Assembly (NCBI GenBank): GCA_027343785.1
Contig: DAHWKF010000029.1
Location: 1 to 22,938 of the forward strand
DNA length: 22,938 nt
Reading direction: 5' to 3'
Origin: Leptospirillum sp.
GTDB taxonomy: Bacteria > Nitrospirota > Leptospirillia > Leptospirillales > Leptospirillaceae
In this document: positions 1 through 7,806 of the stretch, in pieces
Layout of the letters: each line of letters begins with the position of its first letter
Position numbering within the stretch: position 1 is the stretch's first letter
Translations under genes and position numbers: made by a program
The notes under the pieces: generated by a model
The model's input: the letters and a program-made list of their open reading frames with translations, nothing else
Told to the model about the DNA's origin: nothing
Database searches by the model: none

Positions 1-689
1 GATCGGTGAAGCCTGTCTCCGTATGTCGTCTCCATCACCACATAATCCGAATCCACAGGCGGGGAGGGGGGTTTGAGAAGGGCGGGTCGGGAAGTCCCCA
101 GATCCCCCGAAAAAAGGATGCGGGTTTTTCGGTTCCGACCGGAAACCACGATCTGGATGGATGCTGAACCCAGGATGTGGCCGGCAGGATAAAACGTTGC
201 ATCGACGCCCGGGAAAAGATTCACCGGGATGTTCTCTTCCGCCGGACGGGAAAAAAGGGTCATGGTATCCATGACATCCGCCAGCGAATAAAACGGGAGC
301 GCATGTTCTATTTCCGCTGTCCGCCCAACGGAACGGCCGGCGTTTTTTGCGTGCCTCCGTGACCCCTGAAAATGTTCTTCCTGCAGATGGGCGGCGTCCC
401 ACAAGACGATCTCCGCCAGGTATCGGGTGGGGGCCGTGGCGTAAATGGGACCCCTGAAACCCTGCCGGACTAGAAATGGCAGACGGCCACAGTGATCTAG
501 ATGGGCGTGGGTGAGAAGGACGGCCGAAATCGAAGCCGGATCGAACCTGAACGGTTTCAGGTTTGACGAGAACAGTTCGTCTTTCCCCTGGAACATGCCG
601 CAATCGACCAGGATACGATAACCCTCCACCTCCAGGAGATAGCAAGATCCCGTGACACCGGAGGCGGCTCCATGAAAAGAAAGACGCAT
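1..689 (-). CDS. MBL-fold / beta-CASP metallo-hydrolase, partial (C-terminus outside window)
   Basis: About 229 residues are visible; the reading frame runs off the left edge without a stop. The ATG at 689 is preceded by GGAGGGG. The protein opens MRLSFHGAASGVTGSCYLL, the usual start of RNA-processing MBL proteins. The metal-binding motif THAHLDH lies near residue 60, GHILGSA and FSGDLG near 170-195, and TTYGDR near the truncated end. Together these identify the beta-CASP branch of the metallo-beta-lactamase fold, whose members are mostly zinc-dependent RNA endo- or exonucleases (CPSF73/RNase J relatives). RNA cleavage is family knowledge; the exact substrate cannot be read here. It is divergent from the FTR1 operon, with about 210 bases between them. 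Confidence 0.9.
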   Translation of the reverse strand, partial: MRLSFHGAASGVTGSCYLLEVEGYRILVDCGMFQGKDELFSSNLKPFRFDPASISAVLLTHAHLDHCGRLPFLVRQGFRGPIYATAPTRYLAEIVLWDAAHLQEEHFQGSRRHAKNAGRSVGRTAEIEHALPFYSLADVMDTMTLFSRPAEENIPVNLFPGVDATFYPAGHILGSASIQIVVSGRNRKTRILFSGDLGTSRPALLKPPSPPVDSDYVVMETTYGDRLHR

Positions 690-824
690 CGATTCCCCTC
701 CCCGTCCACACCATTCACGCAGGCCGGTGGCCCAACGCTCTTCACATAAGATGGTCCCGGCTGATTCTATCGCAAGCCACCGAAGACATCCAGAAGTTCT
801 TCCAGCAAAAATCCGACAGGATCG

Positions 825-853
825 TTGACAGGACTCCTGTATAGAGATAAAAT
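825..853 (+). promoter_or_regulatory. Sigma70-type promoter of the iron-uptake operon
   Basis: A perfect -35 hexamer TTGACA (825-830), a 17-base spacer and a TAAAAT -10 (848-853) sit upstream of the FTR1 gene. Transcription would begin near 860, leaving a leader of about 39 bases. AAGGGG (880-885) may be the ribosome binding site, although its 13-base spacing to the ATG at 899 is long. Confidence 0.75.
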
Positions 854-859
854 CGATCT

Positions 860-874
860 TGAGAATCACTCTCA
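860..874 (+). promoter_or_regulatory. Putative Fur box at the FTR1 start site
   Basis: TGAGAATCACTCTCA is a 7-1-7 palindrome whose arms match each other at six of seven positions. It matches the classical Fur consensus TGATAATnATTATCA at 11 of 14 positions. It begins at the predicted +1 of the promoter at 825-853, where a bound repressor would block initiation. Repression by Fur under iron sufficiency is an inference from sequence and from the iron-uptake genes downstream. Confidence 0.65.
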
Positions 875-898
875 CAAAAGAAGGGGTTTTATCCGATT

Positions 899-1771
899 AT
901 GGAAACATATCTGATTTTGGCGCGGGAAACATTGGAGGCGTCCCTTCTGGTCGGGATTCTGGCGTCCACGCTGAAACGTCTCGGCCGAACCGGCGACCTG
1001 AAGAAAGTCTGGTGGGGGGCCGCTATGGCAGTGTCAGCCTGCCTGATCCTGGGCATCATGGCCACACGGATCGAGTCCCTCCTGTCCGGACCGGTCAAGA
1101 CATGGCTGGACATCTCCATCTTCTTCCTGGCAGCCATCTTTCTTTCCTTTATGGTACTCTGGATGACCCAGAACGCCCCCGCCATGAAAGGGAAAATTCA
1201 GGGAAAGGCCATGACGGCGCTGGAGTCCGGACACGGGGAAGTGCTGTTCCTGCTGGCGTTCATGGGTGTTTTCCGCGAGGGTCTCGAAACCATCCTGTTC
1301 CTGTGGGGAATCGCCCTCCAGGCTGACGGCTCGACCGGCATCGCCCTCCCCCTTTCGGAAGGGGTGCTGGGGGTCGCCACCGGCATACTGGTGGTTGTCG
1401 GTCTTTTCAAGGGATTCTCCCGGGTTCCACTGTCCCTCTTCTTCCGGCTGACCTCAATTCTCCTGATCCTGATGGCGGCTGGAATGATCGCATCGGGCGT
1501 CGGCCGGCTGATCTCGATCGGGGTTCTTTCTCCCCTTGTCTTTCAGGTCTGGGATTCCAGCCGGATCCTGAATGAGCATTCCATCATCGGAACCCTCTTT
1601 TCGGATTTCTTCGGTTACCGGGCCCGCCCCTCCCTCATGACCCTGATCACCGTCTGGGGATATCTGGCGGTCATGTTCGCCGGACTCTGGCGGATGTCCC
1701 AGATCAGAACCGCACCGACATCCGGCTCGATTCCCGCACAATCTGAAAACCCTACCGGCCGAACCCGATGA
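899..1771 (+). CDS. FTR1-family high-affinity iron permease
   Basis: This 290-residue polytopic inner-membrane protein has about seven hydrophobic segments. It carries both FTR1 iron-binding signatures: RETLE at residues 9-13 in the first helix and REGLE at 126-130 in the fourth. The family (yeast Ftr1p, bacterial EfeU) moves iron across the membrane, coupled to oxidation or to a periplasmic partner. The hydrophilic C-terminus ends in a four-base ATGA overlap with the cupredoxin gene, so the two are co-translated. A promoter with a Fur-like box precedes it, which suggests iron repression. In an iron-oxidising acidophile, such a system would serve growth when soluble iron becomes scarce. Confidence 0.93.
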   Translation: METYLILARETLEASLLVGILASTLKRLGRTGDLKKVWWGAAMAVSACLILGIMATRIESLLSGPVKTWLDISIFFLAAIFLSFMVLWMTQNAPAMKGKIQGKAMTALESGHGEVLFLLAFMGVFREGLETILFLWGIALQADGSTGIALPLSEGVLGVATGILVVVGLFKGFSRVPLSLFFRLTSILLILMAAGMIASGVGRLISIGVLSPLVFQVWDSSRILNEHSIIGTLFSDFFGYRARPSLMTLITVWGYLAVMFAGLWRMSQIRTAPTSGSIPAQSENPTGRTR

Positions 1772-2142
1772 CAGCTTTGCTCTCCCCCTGGAACGGGAGA
1801 AGAAATTTTCTGGCCATATGCATGATATGTCTTGCCGCCGTTTTTTTCCTTCCTCACCGGGCCCGGGGATCCGCCGGACAGACCTACACCCTTAACCTGA
1901 AAAAACACCTCTTCAATCCGAACCGTCTGGTTGTTCCCAAAGGTCGGCCATTCACCCTGCATGTGATCAACGGGGACAACCATCCGGAAGAATTTGAAAG
2001 CTATGATCTCGAGTTCGAAATCATCGTTCTTCCCCACCATGCCATCGACGTTCCCGTCCGGCCTCTTCCTCCCGGAACCTACGAGTTTTTCGGCGACTTC
2101 CATCCCCGCACGGCCAGAGGCAAGATCACAGTACGCCCCTGA
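1768..2142 (+). CDS. Periplasmic cupredoxin-domain protein (EfeO-type)
   Basis: The protein has 124 residues. An N-terminal hydrophobic segment (about residues 14-34) looks like a signal peptide or anchor, followed by a single cupredoxin-like beta-sandwich. The run N-H-P-E-E-F-E-S-Y-D-L-E-F-E, then LPPGTYEFFGDFHP and a closing GKITV, is the pattern of the cupredoxin domain found in EfeO and beside FTR1 permeases. There is no cysteine in the mature part, so a classical type 1 copper site is absent; His and acidic residues could bind iron or copper. It overlaps the permease gene by four bases. The likely role is periplasmic iron capture or oxidation feeding FTR1 (inferred from family and position). 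Confidence 0.85.
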   Translation: MTALLSPWNGRRNFLAICMICLAAVFFLPHRARGSAGQTYTLNLKKHLFNPNRLVVPKGRPFTLHVINGDNHPEEFESYDLEFEIIVLPHHAIDVPVRPLPPGTYEFFGDFHPRTARGKITVRP

Positions 2143-2168
2143 ACCCCCTTCCCAGGAGAGTTACCCAT

Positions 2169-3827
2169 ATGCGACCACCCCGGCTGACGTTCATTTCCCT
2201 TTTGGCAAGTCTTCTTTTTCTTTCGTGCCACAACCCGGAGGCATCGGCAAAAAGCCCAACCCTTGCCGGATGGGTACCTCTTCCCGGAAGTTTCGTCCAG
2301 ATTTACCGGATTGACCCGAAAAATGGAGAAAACACGGGCCTTCTAGAGATCCATCGATCGGACCGTGACGGCTTTATCCGATTCACACCGTCCCGGCGCT
2401 ATCCCACCAGGCTCCTCTGGTTTGCGCCTTTCGGACACTGTGCGGTCAACGGATCTCCGGCATCCTACTCGGCCGTCGTCCTCGACCCTGCGGCTTCCGC
2501 TGGCCCGGTGCGGATCAATTTTGCAAGCACGCTCCAGGACGACCGGGCTCTGTTCCTCTTTCGTCACAAAAACCACCGTCAATCATGGTCGTCACTCTAT
2601 CCCTCGGCCGTCCGCTGGACAAACAGTATTTTCGGAAGGACGGCAAAGATCCGGCGCGCCGGGCGCGTTTTATCCGGAAACGAACGCGTGATGGACCGAT
2701 TGGCGCGCTGGAACGGCGGAAAAGCATGGGACACCGGATCGGTTCTCGCACAAGACCTGTCGGACGGAATAGCGGACGGACGTTCTGACGGTCGTCCGCT
2801 CACGCTCTGCGGACACCCCTCTCCGGCCGTTCTGGGAACCAGCTACTGGAGGGAGGCGGTGTGGGAGGTTACCGCCAGAAGACATACCGACCTGACCCCT
2901 TCCCAGAAAAAGCGCCTTGAAAAAACGTCGATCCGCGTCGGAAGACTCGCCCACGGGCTGGCCGGGCGTTGGGAAAAAGTGGTGTCCATGCCGACCGGGA
3001 GGGATTCGGTTCTGGTGGTCAGTTCCCCTTCCGTTCTCCCGACGGTCATCGGCGGGGAAACCAACCAGGGCATATCTTCCGCTGTCGAACGTTATGATCC
3101 GGCAACCCGCAGCTGGGTCCGGCTCCCCTCTTATCCCCTGGGAGTGGCCTACGCTTCGGGCGTCGCCCTTCCTGACGGAAAAATTTTTGTCACGGGCGGC
3201 TTCAATAGCCAGGGGTTTACCGACCATAGCTACGTTTTCCACCCCCACTCCGGAAAATGGGAGCCGGTTGCCAATGCGCCCGTCGAACGCGCAGCAAGCA
3301 CATCAATCCTTCTTCCGGACGGGGAAATCCTCGTCACCGGCGGAGAGGACAACCACGGAGTGACGGCAAGAACGGACCGTTACGACATTGCCCGAAATCT
3401 CTGGCGAAGGGAAAAAGACGCCCCGGTCGGCCGGTTGGGAGGTGTCGGCGTCCTCCTGCCGGACGGAACGGTCTGGACGGGTGAAGGTTCCCTGAAAACC
3501 GGCGGCATCACCGACCGGGGGTTTTTCTACAATCCCCGGTCCCGAACATGGTCCGACGCCCCTCCATCACCCACACCACGACTGTATGCCACAGCGGCTC
3601 TCCTGCCGGACGGATCGCTGATGGTCCTGGACGGTTTCAACCGGTCAGGGGTCCTCGATTCAGCCGACGTGCTAGGACCGGATCACCGCTGGAAAACGTT
3701 CTCCTCGAGGGATCTGGTGAAACGCAAGGAGACGGGAGCGGCGCTTCTGCCCGACGGCTCCCTCATGCTTGTTGGGGGAGAGGATCCGTCGGGGAATTCC
3801 ATAGGTATCGCCACCAGGCTTCACTGA
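2169..3827 (+). CDS. Kelch-repeat lipoprotein of the iron operon
   Basis: The protein has 552 residues. A lipoprotein signal ends in the lipobox LFLSC (Cys20), so it should be exported and lipid-anchored. Residues about 35-230 form a domain I do not recognise; its opening resembles a transthyretin-like or carboxypeptidase-regulatory sandwich. Residues about 280-550 contain five or so kelch-type repeats built on an LPDG(K/E/S)-x-(F/L)-V-T-GG core followed by a Y/F-P-x-x-x-x-W strand, predicting a beta-propeller. AGGAG lies ten bases before the ATG, and only 26 bases separate it from the cupredoxin gene, so it is probably the third gene of the Fur-controlled unit. Propellers often bind ligands or proteins; a role in iron binding is a guess. 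Its 3' end overlaps the convergent lipoprotein gene by 7 bases. Confidence 0.8.
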   Translation: MRPPRLTFISLLASLLFLSCHNPEASAKSPTLAGWVPLPGSFVQIYRIDPKNGENTGLLEIHRSDRDGFIRFTPSRRYPTRLLWFAPFGHCAVNGSPASYSAVVLDPAASAGPVRINFASTLQDDRALFLFRHKNHRQSWSSLYPSAVRWTNSIFGRTAKIRRAGRVLSGNERVMDRLARWNGGKAWDTGSVLAQDLSDGIADGRSDGRPLTLCGHPSPAVLGTSYWREAVWEVTARRHTDLTPSQKKRLEKTSIRVGRLAHGLAGRWEKVVSMPTGRDSVLVVSSPSVLPTVIGGETNQGISSAVERYDPATRSWVRLPSYPLGVAYASGVALPDGKIFVTGGFNSQGFTDHSYVFHPHSGKWEPVANAPVERAASTSILLPDGEILVTGGEDNHGVTARTDRYDIARNLWRREKDAPVGRLGGVGVLLPDGTVWTGEGSLKTGGITDRGFFYNPRSRTWSDAPPSPTPRLYATAALLPDGSLMVLDGFNRSGVLDSADVLGPDHRWKTFSSRDLVKRKETGAALLPDGSLMLVGGEDPSGNSIGIATRLH

Positions 3828-4546
3828 GAAGATTGAGGGGGAGGACCTTCCCACTGCCCGTCCCGAAACCGGTATCCTCTTTTGATCAGTTCCGCCGCCG
3901 GATGGACGATATAGGCCCCTGAAGGCAATACCTCCGTCAGATCCCTGGAGTCCTCCTGAAGGATCTTTCCTCCGTCAGGCCCGATTGAAAGTGGTACCAT
4001 CCCCTCTGTCAGCCTGTTTTCGACCTGTTGTTTCTTTTTCTCCTTGCGGATGGCTTCTTCCAGCTTTTTCCTCTGACGGGCCTTCTCGGCCTGCCACTCT
4101 GATCGCAACACAACAATCGTACCCGTGTAACGATAGCGGTAGGGGTTGCCGAACAAGGGATGCTTCCACTCACCTTCCGCTTCGCTGTCGGGAGCTTCGA
4201 CAATGGAACGGGAATAATCCATCAGATAGTAGTGGGCCTTGACCGAATGCGGCTGGACCTGTCGCAAAAACTCCGGAAAACTGATGTGATGGACCGTATC
4301 GAGAACAACTTTTCTGACGACAATCAGATCGTTCTCGCCGGGAGGGACCGGAATGGTCCGGACGTAAAATCGGGTCGAACGGTCATCCAGCAGAACATGA
4401 TGGTTGGCAACCGTCCGATCCGGGGAAGTTGCGCACCCCCCGAGCAAGAAAAGCGCCAGGATCCCCCCTCCTGCCACGAGCCGTCCGGCCATATCCTTTC
4501 CCCGGTTTCGCGTTTGCAACCGGGAAGGAAGCCACATTTTTTCCAT
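3821..4546 (-). CDS. Lipoprotein of unknown function
   Basis: I do not recognise this family. The reading frame can be extended to a GTG at 4606, but AAGGAGA lies just before two adjacent ATGs (4549 and 4546). The second has the better spacing, giving 241 residues. The signal peptide ends in the lipobox LLGGC followed by ATS, so it is a membrane-anchored lipoprotein. The mature part has a charged helical stretch rich in Lys, Arg, Glu and Gln (about 30 residues, likely coiled coil) in its second half, then a short conserved-looking beta region and a C-terminal GYRFRDGQWEG. It converges on the kelch gene, with the two stop regions overlapping. An internal ATG at 4492 is a possible shorter start. 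Confidence 0.75.
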   Translation of the reverse strand: MEKMWLPSRLQTRNRGKDMAGRLVAGGGILALFLLGGCATSPDRTVANHHVLLDDRSTRFYVRTIPVPPGENDLIVVRKVVLDTVHHISFPEFLRQVQPHSVKAHYYLMDYSRSIVEAPDSEAEGEWKHPLFGNPYRYRYTGTIVVLRSEWQAEKARQRKKLEEAIRKEKKKQQVENRLTEGMVPLSIGPDGGKILQEDSRDLTEVLPSGAYIVHPAAELIKRGYRFRDGQWEGPPPQSSQ

Positions 4547-4739
4547 CATCCGTCTCCTTGCACTCCGTCTTATCTCTGACCGGACCTGAATAGGCCGTTT
4601 CCCCACCGCACCTCATCATTGCACAGTTTGCAGAACCCGACAATCAAGACCGTCATTGCCCTCCGGAAAGATGGCGGCCGGAAAATCCACGGGATTATAC
4701 TCTGGCATTCTCTTAAAACAGAAGGAGGATGGGAAGGGG

Positions 4740-4745
4740 TATACT
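4740..4745 (+). promoter_or_regulatory. Candidate -10 element of the Spy-like gene
   Basis: TATACT lies about 65 bases before the start codon in the 261-base divergent gap between the two flanking genes. No good -35 is seen at the right distance, so this is only a weak suggestion. Nothing else clear was found in the gap. Confidence 0.3.
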
Positions 4746-4807
4746 AAAATCATCGGTAGAAACGCAAACAACGTCGGCTTCAATCTTCAAACCTAGGAGA
4801 TGGGGAG

Positions 4808-5314
4808 ATGTCTCGCAAAAAAATCCTGATGGCGACCGCATGGTTTTTGTCCGTCTGCCTGATCAGTTTCACCGGAATTTCCCGGGCATCCGCCCATATG
4901 GAACATCATGGAATGATGATGATGCATGGCGGTCCCATTCCCTTTTATCTCATGAACCAGGAGCGTCTCGGCCTGACAAAGGAACAGGTGACAAAGCTCG
5001 TGAAACTCAAGGAAAACTTCATGAAAACGGCCATCATGGAACACGCCCGGATTCGGGTTCTGCATATGGACATCATGGAGGACATGATGCACAGGAAAAT
5101 CGACACCGGAGACGTCAAGAAGGATATGGACAAGATTCTGGCCCACAAAAAAATGATCATGCACGGCTACCTCGACATGATCTCCCGGGCGCACATGGTT
5201 CTCACCGCGAGGCAGTACGAAAAGGTCAAAAGTCTGTGGCGCGAAATGATGATGATGCACCACGGCATGATGGGCCATCACCACGACATGATGGAGCACC
5301 ACACTCACATGTAA
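4808..5314 (+). CDS. Spy/CpxP-family His/Met-rich periplasmic protein
   Basis: The protein has 168 residues. A signal peptide (cleavage near ASA-H, residue 29) is followed by an all-helical mature protein with two LTxxQ signatures (LTKEQ 56-60, LTARQ 132-136). These repeats define the Spy/CpxP/CnrX-like fold, whose members act as periplasmic chaperones or metal sensors. Both ends of the mature chain are extremely rich in His and Met (residues 30-40 and 147-168), which suggests binding of copper, nickel or similar ions. TAGGAGA precedes the ATG. The gene stands alone between divergent and ars genes, and a strong hairpin follows it. Metal binding is inferred from composition; the fold assignment is fairly safe. 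Confidence 0.82.
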   Translation: MSRKKILMATAWFLSVCLISFTGISRASAHMEHHGMMMMHGGPIPFYLMNQERLGLTKEQVTKLVKLKENFMKTAIMEHARIRVLHMDIMEDMMHRKIDTGDVKKDMDKILAHKKMIMHGYLDMISRAHMVLTARQYEKVKSLWREMMMMHHGMMGHHHDMMEHHTHM

Positions 5315-5336
5315 TATCTCTCGACCGTTGTATCGC

Positions 5337-5371
5337 GTCGCTCCGGACCGGGCCCCTCCCTCCGGAGCGAC
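5337..5371 (+). terminator. Strong hairpin after the Spy-like gene
   Basis: GTCGCTCCGGA (5337-5347) and TCCGGAGCGAC (5361-5371) are perfect 11-base inverted arms around a 13-base loop, 23 bases after the stop codon. There is no clean T-run behind it, so it may be an imperfect terminator or an mRNA-stabilising hairpin. Confidence 0.5.
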
Positions 5372-5420
5372 CTTCCTGGCCTTTGGACATCCAAAGAAAA
5401 AGTTTTGGTCTTGATTGAAT

Positions 5421-5452
5421 ATTCATAATTTGATACATATTAAATTATGAAT
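5421..5452 (+). promoter_or_regulatory. Operator overlapping the arsRC start codon
   Basis: ATTCATAATTT (5421-5431) and AAATTATGAAT (5442-5452) are exact 11-base inverted arms separated by 10 bases. The AT-rich dyad is typical of ArsR/SmtB operators. The right arm contains the ATG at 5447. Possible promoter elements lie inside or beside it (TTGATT at 5411, CATAAT at 5424, TACATA at 5434). No Shine-Dalgarno sequence precedes the ATG, so the mRNA is probably leaderless or has only a very short leader. Confidence 0.75.
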
Positions 5453-6253
5453 GTAACAGACTCTTCTTTGTTTTCCGCTATCAGCCACCCCGTCCGGCGG
5501 CAGACGCTGACGCTTCTTATGGAAAATGGCCCCCTCTGCGTATGCCACATCGCCGAACAGATCGGGGTCTCCCAGCCGGTCCTGTCCCGACAGATGGCCA
5601 TCCTGAATGGCAAAGGGCTACTCCATTCCACCAGACAGGGCCACTGGGTCTTCTATCGGCTTTCTCCGGATCTTCCGGGATGGGCCCGGGATATTCTGCG
5701 ATCGGTCGCCAGAGCGTCCCACGAAAGCGCCAGTCCCTCCAGAAGGACCTCCAAAAAGACTGCCGTCACATGCCCATCCATTAAACCCGCCCCCCTTCAC
5801 CTCCTGTTCCTTTGCACACAGAATGCCTGCAGATCCCAGATGGCGCAAGGGTGGGCGAAAACACTCGGAATGGGCTTTGTGGAGGCTCGATCGGCAGGAA
5901 CCTCCCCCCACCCTGAAGGGGTTCATCCGCTGGCGGTGTGTGTCATGGATCTTGTGGGCATCGATATTTCCGGACAGGCGTCGACAGGCGTGGACAGGAA
6001 GCTTCTGGACTGGGCGGACCGGGTCGTCACTGTCTGCGGAGAAGCCGATGATGCCTGTCCGGTCCTCGCTCCCGGCATCAAAAAAGAACATTGGCCCATC
6101 GCTGACCCGGACCGGGCCAGGGGGTCTTCCCGCGACATCTTTGAAGCTTTCTGCCGGACACGGGACGAAATTGGCGTTCGGGTCCGGGATCTCCTCCGCC
6201 GTATCGAAACCGAGGAGGGGTTTCCGGATCCCCCAGAATTGCCGGCTTCATGA
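5447..6253 (+). CDS. arsRC: ArsR-ArsC fusion: arsenic repressor plus thioredoxin-type arsenate reductase
   Basis: The 268 residues form two proteins in one. Residues 1-95 are an ArsR winged-helix repressor with the As(III)-binding motif LCVCH (Cys31, Cys33) at the start of the recognition region and the DNA helix VSQPVLSRQMAIL. After a linker rich in Ser, Lys and Arg (about 95-115), residues 117-255 are an LMW-phosphatase-type ArsC. This part has the P-loop C-T-Q-N-A-C-R (Cys123 to Arg129), the redox pair Cys197 and Cys204, and the Asp220-Pro221 acid loop, so it is the thioredoxin-coupled class. The fusion would repress the operon, release on arsenite, and reduce arsenate to the form exported by the next gene. 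Such arsRC fusions are known from Leptospirillum and some other bacteria. It overlaps arsB by four bases. Confidence 0.95.
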   Translation: MNVTDSSLFSAISHPVRRQTLTLLMENGPLCVCHIAEQIGVSQPVLSRQMAILNGKGLLHSTRQGHWVFYRLSPDLPGWARDILRSVARASHESASPSRRTSKKTAVTCPSIKPAPLHLLFLCTQNACRSQMAQGWAKTLGMGFVEARSAGTSPHPEGVHPLAVCVMDLVGIDISGQASTGVDRKLLDWADRVVTVCGEADDACPVLAPGIKKEHWPIADPDRARGSSRDIFEAFCRTRDEIGVRVRDLLRRIETEEGFPDPPELPAS

Positions 6254-7569
6254 CCGCTGCCATTGTCTTTGTCCTGACGCTAGCCCTTGTCATCTGGCAA
6301 CCCCGGGGCCTCGGAATTGGCTGGTCGGCCCTGATCGGGGCGGCCGTCGACATGGCGATCGGCGTTGTCCACTGGAAAGACGTCCCGGTTGTCTGGGGAA
6401 TAATCTGGAACGCCACATTTACGTTTGTCGCCCTCATCGTCATCTCACTCCTGCTCGACGAAGCGGGCTTCTTTCACTGGGCGGCGCTTCACATGGGCCG
6501 TCTGGGAAAAGGAAACGCCCCCCGCCTTTTTGTGCTCGTCATCCTCCTCGGCGCTGCCGTCTCCGCTGTATTCGCCAATGACGGAGCCGCACTCATCCTG
6601 ACACCGATTGTTCTGGCCATGCTGTTGTCCCTCGGACTCACCCCGGCTGGGGCCCTGGCCTTCGTCATCGCCACAGGGTTTGTGGCCGATACCACCTCCC
6701 TGCCGTTCATCATCTCCAATCTCGTCAACATCGTATCCGCGGATTTTTTCCATATCTCCTTCTCGCGCTATGCCCGGATCATGGTTGTCGTCAATTTCGT
6801 CTCGGCGCTGGCGACCCTCTTTATTCTCTGGTTTTATTACAGAAAACACCTGCCGGATCGGTACGATATTGAAAAACTGGAGTCCCCGCCAGACGCCATC
6901 CGGGATCCTGTGGTCTTTCGCTGGGGATTTGGCCTCCTTTTTCTCCTCCTGTTCGCCTACTTTCTGAGCGCTCCCCTCGGTGTCCCGGTTTCACTGGTAA
7001 CCGCATCGGCGGCTTGCATCCTTCTCCTGATCGCATCCCGTTTCTACCAGGGGGGCAAAGGACGCATCATTTCCGTGAAACGCGTCCTTCGGGAGGCCCC
7101 CTGGCAGATCGTGCTGTTCAGCCTGGGCATGTACCTGGTTGTCTACGGTCTCAAGAACGCCAATCTGACAGGCTTTCTCTCCTCCCTTCTCCAGAAGCTT
7201 GCCACCCACGGACTCTGGATCGCCACGATCGGCACCGGCTTCCTCTCTGCTTTCCTGTCTTCGGTGATGAACAACTTGCCATCCGTGCTTTTGGGCGCCC
7301 TTTCCATCCAGGGAGCGGCACCATTACCGGACGGCATCCGGGACGCCATGATCTACGCCAACGTGATCGGATGCGACCTGGGGCCGAAGTTCACTCCCAT
7401 CGGAAGTCTGGCGACCCTCCTCTGGCTGCATGTGCTGGAAAAAAAGGGAGAGAAGATCGGGTGGGGCCTGTATATGCGGGTCGGTCTTGTGCTGACGGCC
7501 CCTGTCCTTCTGGCAACCCTTCTCGGACTGGCCACCTGGCTCAGTTTTCTCGGGCACGCCCGCCCCTGA
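6250..7569 (+). CDS. arsB: ArsB-type arsenite efflux permease
   Basis: This 439-residue, highly hydrophobic inner-membrane protein has about 11-12 predicted helices and belongs to the ArsB/NhaD (ion transporter) superfamily. Characteristic stretches include VFANDGAALILTPIV near residue 100, a TTSLPFIISNLVN segment near 155, and the C-terminal GCDLGPKFTPIGSLATLLW, all hallmarks of ArsB. It exports As(III), and probably Sb(III), using the proton gradient; no ArsA ATPase gene is present. Its ATG overlaps the arsRC stop (ATGA), so the two are translationally coupled and share the operator at 5421-5452. Arsenic resistance is expected in sulfide-mineral habitats. Confidence 0.93.
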   Translation: MTAAIVFVLTLALVIWQPRGLGIGWSALIGAAVDMAIGVVHWKDVPVVWGIIWNATFTFVALIVISLLLDEAGFFHWAALHMGRLGKGNAPRLFVLVILLGAAVSAVFANDGAALILTPIVLAMLLSLGLTPAGALAFVIATGFVADTTSLPFIISNLVNIVSADFFHISFSRYARIMVVVNFVSALATLFILWFYYRKHLPDRYDIEKLESPPDAIRDPVVFRWGFGLLFLLLFAYFLSAPLGVPVSLVTASAACILLLIASRFYQGGKGRIISVKRVLREAPWQIVLFSLGMYLVVYGLKNANLTGFLSSLLQKLATHGLWIATIGTGFLSAFLSSVMNNLPSVLLGALSIQGAAPLPDGIRDAMIYANVIGCDLGPKFTPIGSLATLLWLHVLEKKGEKIGWGLYMRVGLVLTAPVLLATLLGLATWLSFLGHARP

Positions 7570-7806
7570 AGATTTCCGCCTTTCCCCAAACGCCTCCTGA
7601 CCATCGCCCGTTCTCACCATCCGCTCTCCCCAGAACCCTCGGGAGCCCATTCCAGGCTGTTCAAGGAAACGGGTAACTCCAAATCGGGGTTCGGAAATCC
7701 GGGGGTATATTAAGAGTGACCCCTGATTGTCCGGGGGCAACTTTATTCAAGCATCCCGTAAAATTCCCGGCGAAAGTCCGGCCAAACATTCTGAAGGAGA
7801 ACCAAA

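Noticed and set aside
177..362. Small plus-strand frame at 177-362
   Set aside because: It is antisense to the MBL-fold hydrolase, whose active-site motifs are intact in this region.
5381..5396. CTTTGG-ACAT-CCAAAG hairpin upstream of arsRC
   Set aside because: It is short, with only six base pairs and no T-run on the plus strand; it is not convincing as a terminator or operator.
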